The translations under genes were made by a program, and so were the position numbers. From positions 62,001 through 126,000 of the forward strand of contig JAEWSH010000072.1 of the NCBI GenBank assembly GCA_023398375.1: a stretch of 64,000 bases of DNA, read 5' to 3'. This DNA is from Bacillota bacterium (lineage in GTDB: Bacteria; Bacillota; Clostridia; Lachnospirales; Lachnospiraceae). Below are positions 62,554 to 64,000 of this stretch, piece by piece. The notes beneath the pieces were generated by a model. It was given only the letters and a program-made list of their open reading frames with translations. It did no database searches and was not told the DNA's origin. Within the stretch, counting starts at the first letter, position 1; every line of letters starts with the position of its first letter.

Positions 62554-64000
62554 ATGGGAAGTAAAATGGATACGCTTGTAGAAGATAGCTGTGACTACGG
62601 CAAAGAATACCAGCCAAAGAAAAATATCAGAGTAATTAAAAAAGATGGCAGCCTGGAGGAATTTAATGTCGGGAAAGTAATAAATGCTGTTGGAAAATCA
62701 GCCTATAGAGCTTTGACAAAATTCAGTCAGGAAGAACAGAAACATATTTGTGCGTATGTGATTGAAAAAGTAGATGAATTGGACCAGGAACAGATTCCCA
62801 TTCAGATTATGCATAATATTGTAGAGGGTGCATTAGAAACTGTAAAGCCGATTGTAGCAAAAAGCTATCGTGATTACCGTAATTACAAACAAGATTTTGT
62901 AAGCATGTTAGACGATGTCTACAAGAAGAGCCAGTCTATCATGTATGTAGGTGATAAAGAAAATGCGAACACGGACAGTGCGCTTGTTTCGACAAAGAGA
63001 AGTTTGATCTTTAATCAGCTGAATAAGGAATTATATCAGAAGTTCTTTATGACGACTGAAGAAATACAGGCATGCAGAGATGGTTATATTTATGTACACG
63101 ATATGTCTGCAAGGCGGGATACCATGAATTGCTGTTTGTTCGATGTCAAAAATGTTCTCTCAGGCGGATTTGAAATGGGGAATATCTGGTATAACGAACC
63201 AAAATCTTTAGATGTTGCCTTTGACGTCATCGGTGATATTGTTTTAAGCGCTGCAAGTCAGCAATATGGTGGTTTTACAGTGCCAAGTGTAGATCTTATT
63301 CTGGAGCCATATGCGGATAAGTCTTATAAAAGAAATGTGGAAAAATATAAAAAGCTTGGAATAAGTAGTATAAAGGCCGAAGAAGAAGCACTAGCAGATG
63401 TAAAGAAAGAATTTGAACAGGGATTCCAAGGCTGGGAATACAAATTTAATACGGTAGCCAGCAGTCGCGGAGACTATCCGTTCATTACTGTTACAGCAGG
63501 AACAGGAAGAGGTAAATTCGCAAAGTTAGCGACTATGATCATGCTGGATGTGAGAAGAAAAGGACAGGGAAAACAAGGACATAAAAAACCGGTACTATTC
63601 CCTAAAATAGTTTTTCTATATGATGAGAATCTGCATGGTACCGGAAAAGAATTGGAGGATGTATTTGAAACAGGTGTCAGATGTTCAGCGGAAACGATGT
63701 ATCCAGACTGGTTAAGTCTGACAGGAAAAGGCTATATTGCAAGTATGTATAAGCAATATGGTGAAATCATTTCTCCAATGGGATGCAGAGCTTTCCTATC
63801 CCCTTGGTATCGAAGAGGAGGAATGTATCCGGCAGATGAAAAGGATACGCCAGTATTTACAGGAAGGTTCAATATCGGTGCAGTATCGCTCCATTTGCCA
63901 ATGATCCTTGCAAAGTCGAGGCAGGAAAGCCGGGATTTTTATGAAGTATTAGATTATTATCTGAATCTGATTCGTAATCTTCATATCAGGACTTATGCAT
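62554..64000 (+). CDS. nrdD: Anaerobic ribonucleoside-triphosphate reductase (5' part, cut by window edge)
   Basis: Makes dNTPs without oxygen by a glycyl-radical mechanism. The first 482 residues are visible. They include an N-terminal ATP-cone (VIKKDGSLEEFNVGKVINAV, about residues 24-112), which senses ATP/dATP, followed by YIYVHDMSARRDTMNCCLFD, ASQQYGGFTVPSVD and SPMGCRAFLSPW of the reductase core. GGAAGG lies nine bases before the ATG. The C-terminal glycyl-radical site and the activase gene are outside the window. Confidence 0.95.
   Translation, partial: MGSKMDTLVEDSCDYGKEYQPKKNIRVIKKDGSLEEFNVGKVINAVGKSAYRALTKFSQEEQKHICAYVIEKVDELDQEQIPIQIMHNIVEGALETVKPIVAKSYRDYRNYKQDFVSMLDDVYKKSQSIMYVGDKENANTDSALVSTKRSLIFNQLNKELYQKFFMTTEEIQACRDGYIYVHDMSARRDTMNCCLFDVKNVLSGGFEMGNIWYNEPKSLDVAFDVIGDIVLSAASQQYGGFTVPSVDLILEPYADKSYKRNVEKYKKLGISSIKAEEEALADVKKEFEQGFQGWEYKFNTVASSRGDYPFITVTAGTGRGKFAKLATMIMLDVRRKGQGKQGHKKPVLFPKIVFLYDENLHGTGKELEDVFETGVRCSAETMYPDWLSLTGKGYIASMYKQYGEIISPMGCRAFLSPWYRRGGMYPADEKDTPVFTGRFNIGAVSLHLPMILAKSRQESRDFYEVLDYYLNLIRNLHIRTYA

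Noticed and set aside
1..64000. CRISPR array, tRNA, rRNA, prophage or classical antiphage system
   Set aside because: No regular repeat-spacer pattern, no RNA gene core and no integrase, transposase, nuclease-helicase or phage structural gene was seen. The MoxR-VWA pair and MutS-like protein alone do not support a defence call.

Overview
The window looks like chromosomal DNA of a low-GC, anaerobic, endospore-forming Clostridia, most likely a Lachnospiraceae relative. Supporting features are a full spoIVA, an anaerobic class III ribonucleotide reductase (nrdD), a glmS ribozyme, a chemotaxis receptor fragment, strong AGGAGG-type ribosome sites, and many membrane transporters. It is mostly ordinary core genome, with accessory patches around 12.6-22 kb, 32-36.6 kb and 55.7-56.8 kb. 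No rRNA, tRNA, CRISPR array, transposase or phage gene was seen.

Layout. 0-8.3 kb: 3' end of a chemotaxis receptor, a long-form PRPP synthetase, then the co-directional housekeeping run DUF512 radical-SAM protein - der - plsY - gpsA, closed by a bidirectional terminator facing a transglutaminase-like surface protein. 8.5-12.6 kb: YitT membrane protein, NudC, aldo/keto reductase and a DUF3810 membrane metalloprotease-like protein. 12.6-22.6 kb: accessory stress and efflux block with a TetR regulator, a CE2-like SGNH esterase, an FtsX-type permease plus ATPase behind a promoter/operator, a frameshifted MFS transporter, a BlaI-BlaR-type sensor pair with its own promoter/operator, and a cytidylate-kinase-like protein. 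22.8-29.9 kb: two convergent MATE transporters, a GT2-GtrA glycosyltransferase, the glmS ribozyme with glmS, and a sugar-phosphate isomerase-like protein. 30-36.6 kb: a MoxR ATPase-VWA pair meets, tail to tail, a four-gene ABC-2 operon carrying a large exported protein of unknown function.

36.8-43.5 kb: a third MATE, a 54-residue FeoB-associated-type Cys-rich peptide without feoB, a DUF4190 protein, corrinoid adenosyltransferase, and a zinc/manganese ABC operon behind a promoter overlapped by a Fur/Zur-type box. In that operon the permease is fused in frame to a lipoprotein-like domain. 43.5-46 kb: two anchored exported proteins. 46.2-55.7 kb: spoIVA, purine nucleoside phosphorylase, a complete nucleoside ABC importer with cytidine deaminase, and an NCS2 purine permease, which together form a nucleoside/purine salvage block. 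56-64 kb: orphan small protein, metallo-beta-lactamase-fold protein, membrane MutS-like ATPase, RNase HI, small membrane peptide, WYL regulator, aminotransferase, and the 5' part of nrdD behind a promoter with an NrdR-type box.

The most unusual signals are: (1) a mosaic family of long imperfect hairpin repeats at six places, with base-pair-preserving differences between copies, one of which supplies the C-terminus and stop codon of a neighbouring gene; (2) the permease-lipoprotein fusion in the metal operon; (3) a separate 186-bp inverted-repeat, multi-hairpin element after the purine permease; (4) the single-T frameshift in a T7 tract of the MFS transporter; (5) the ABC-2 operon with an unassigned exported partner. 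Start codons were moved from the longest open frame wherever a clear ribosome site favours an internal ATG; the reason is given in each entry.
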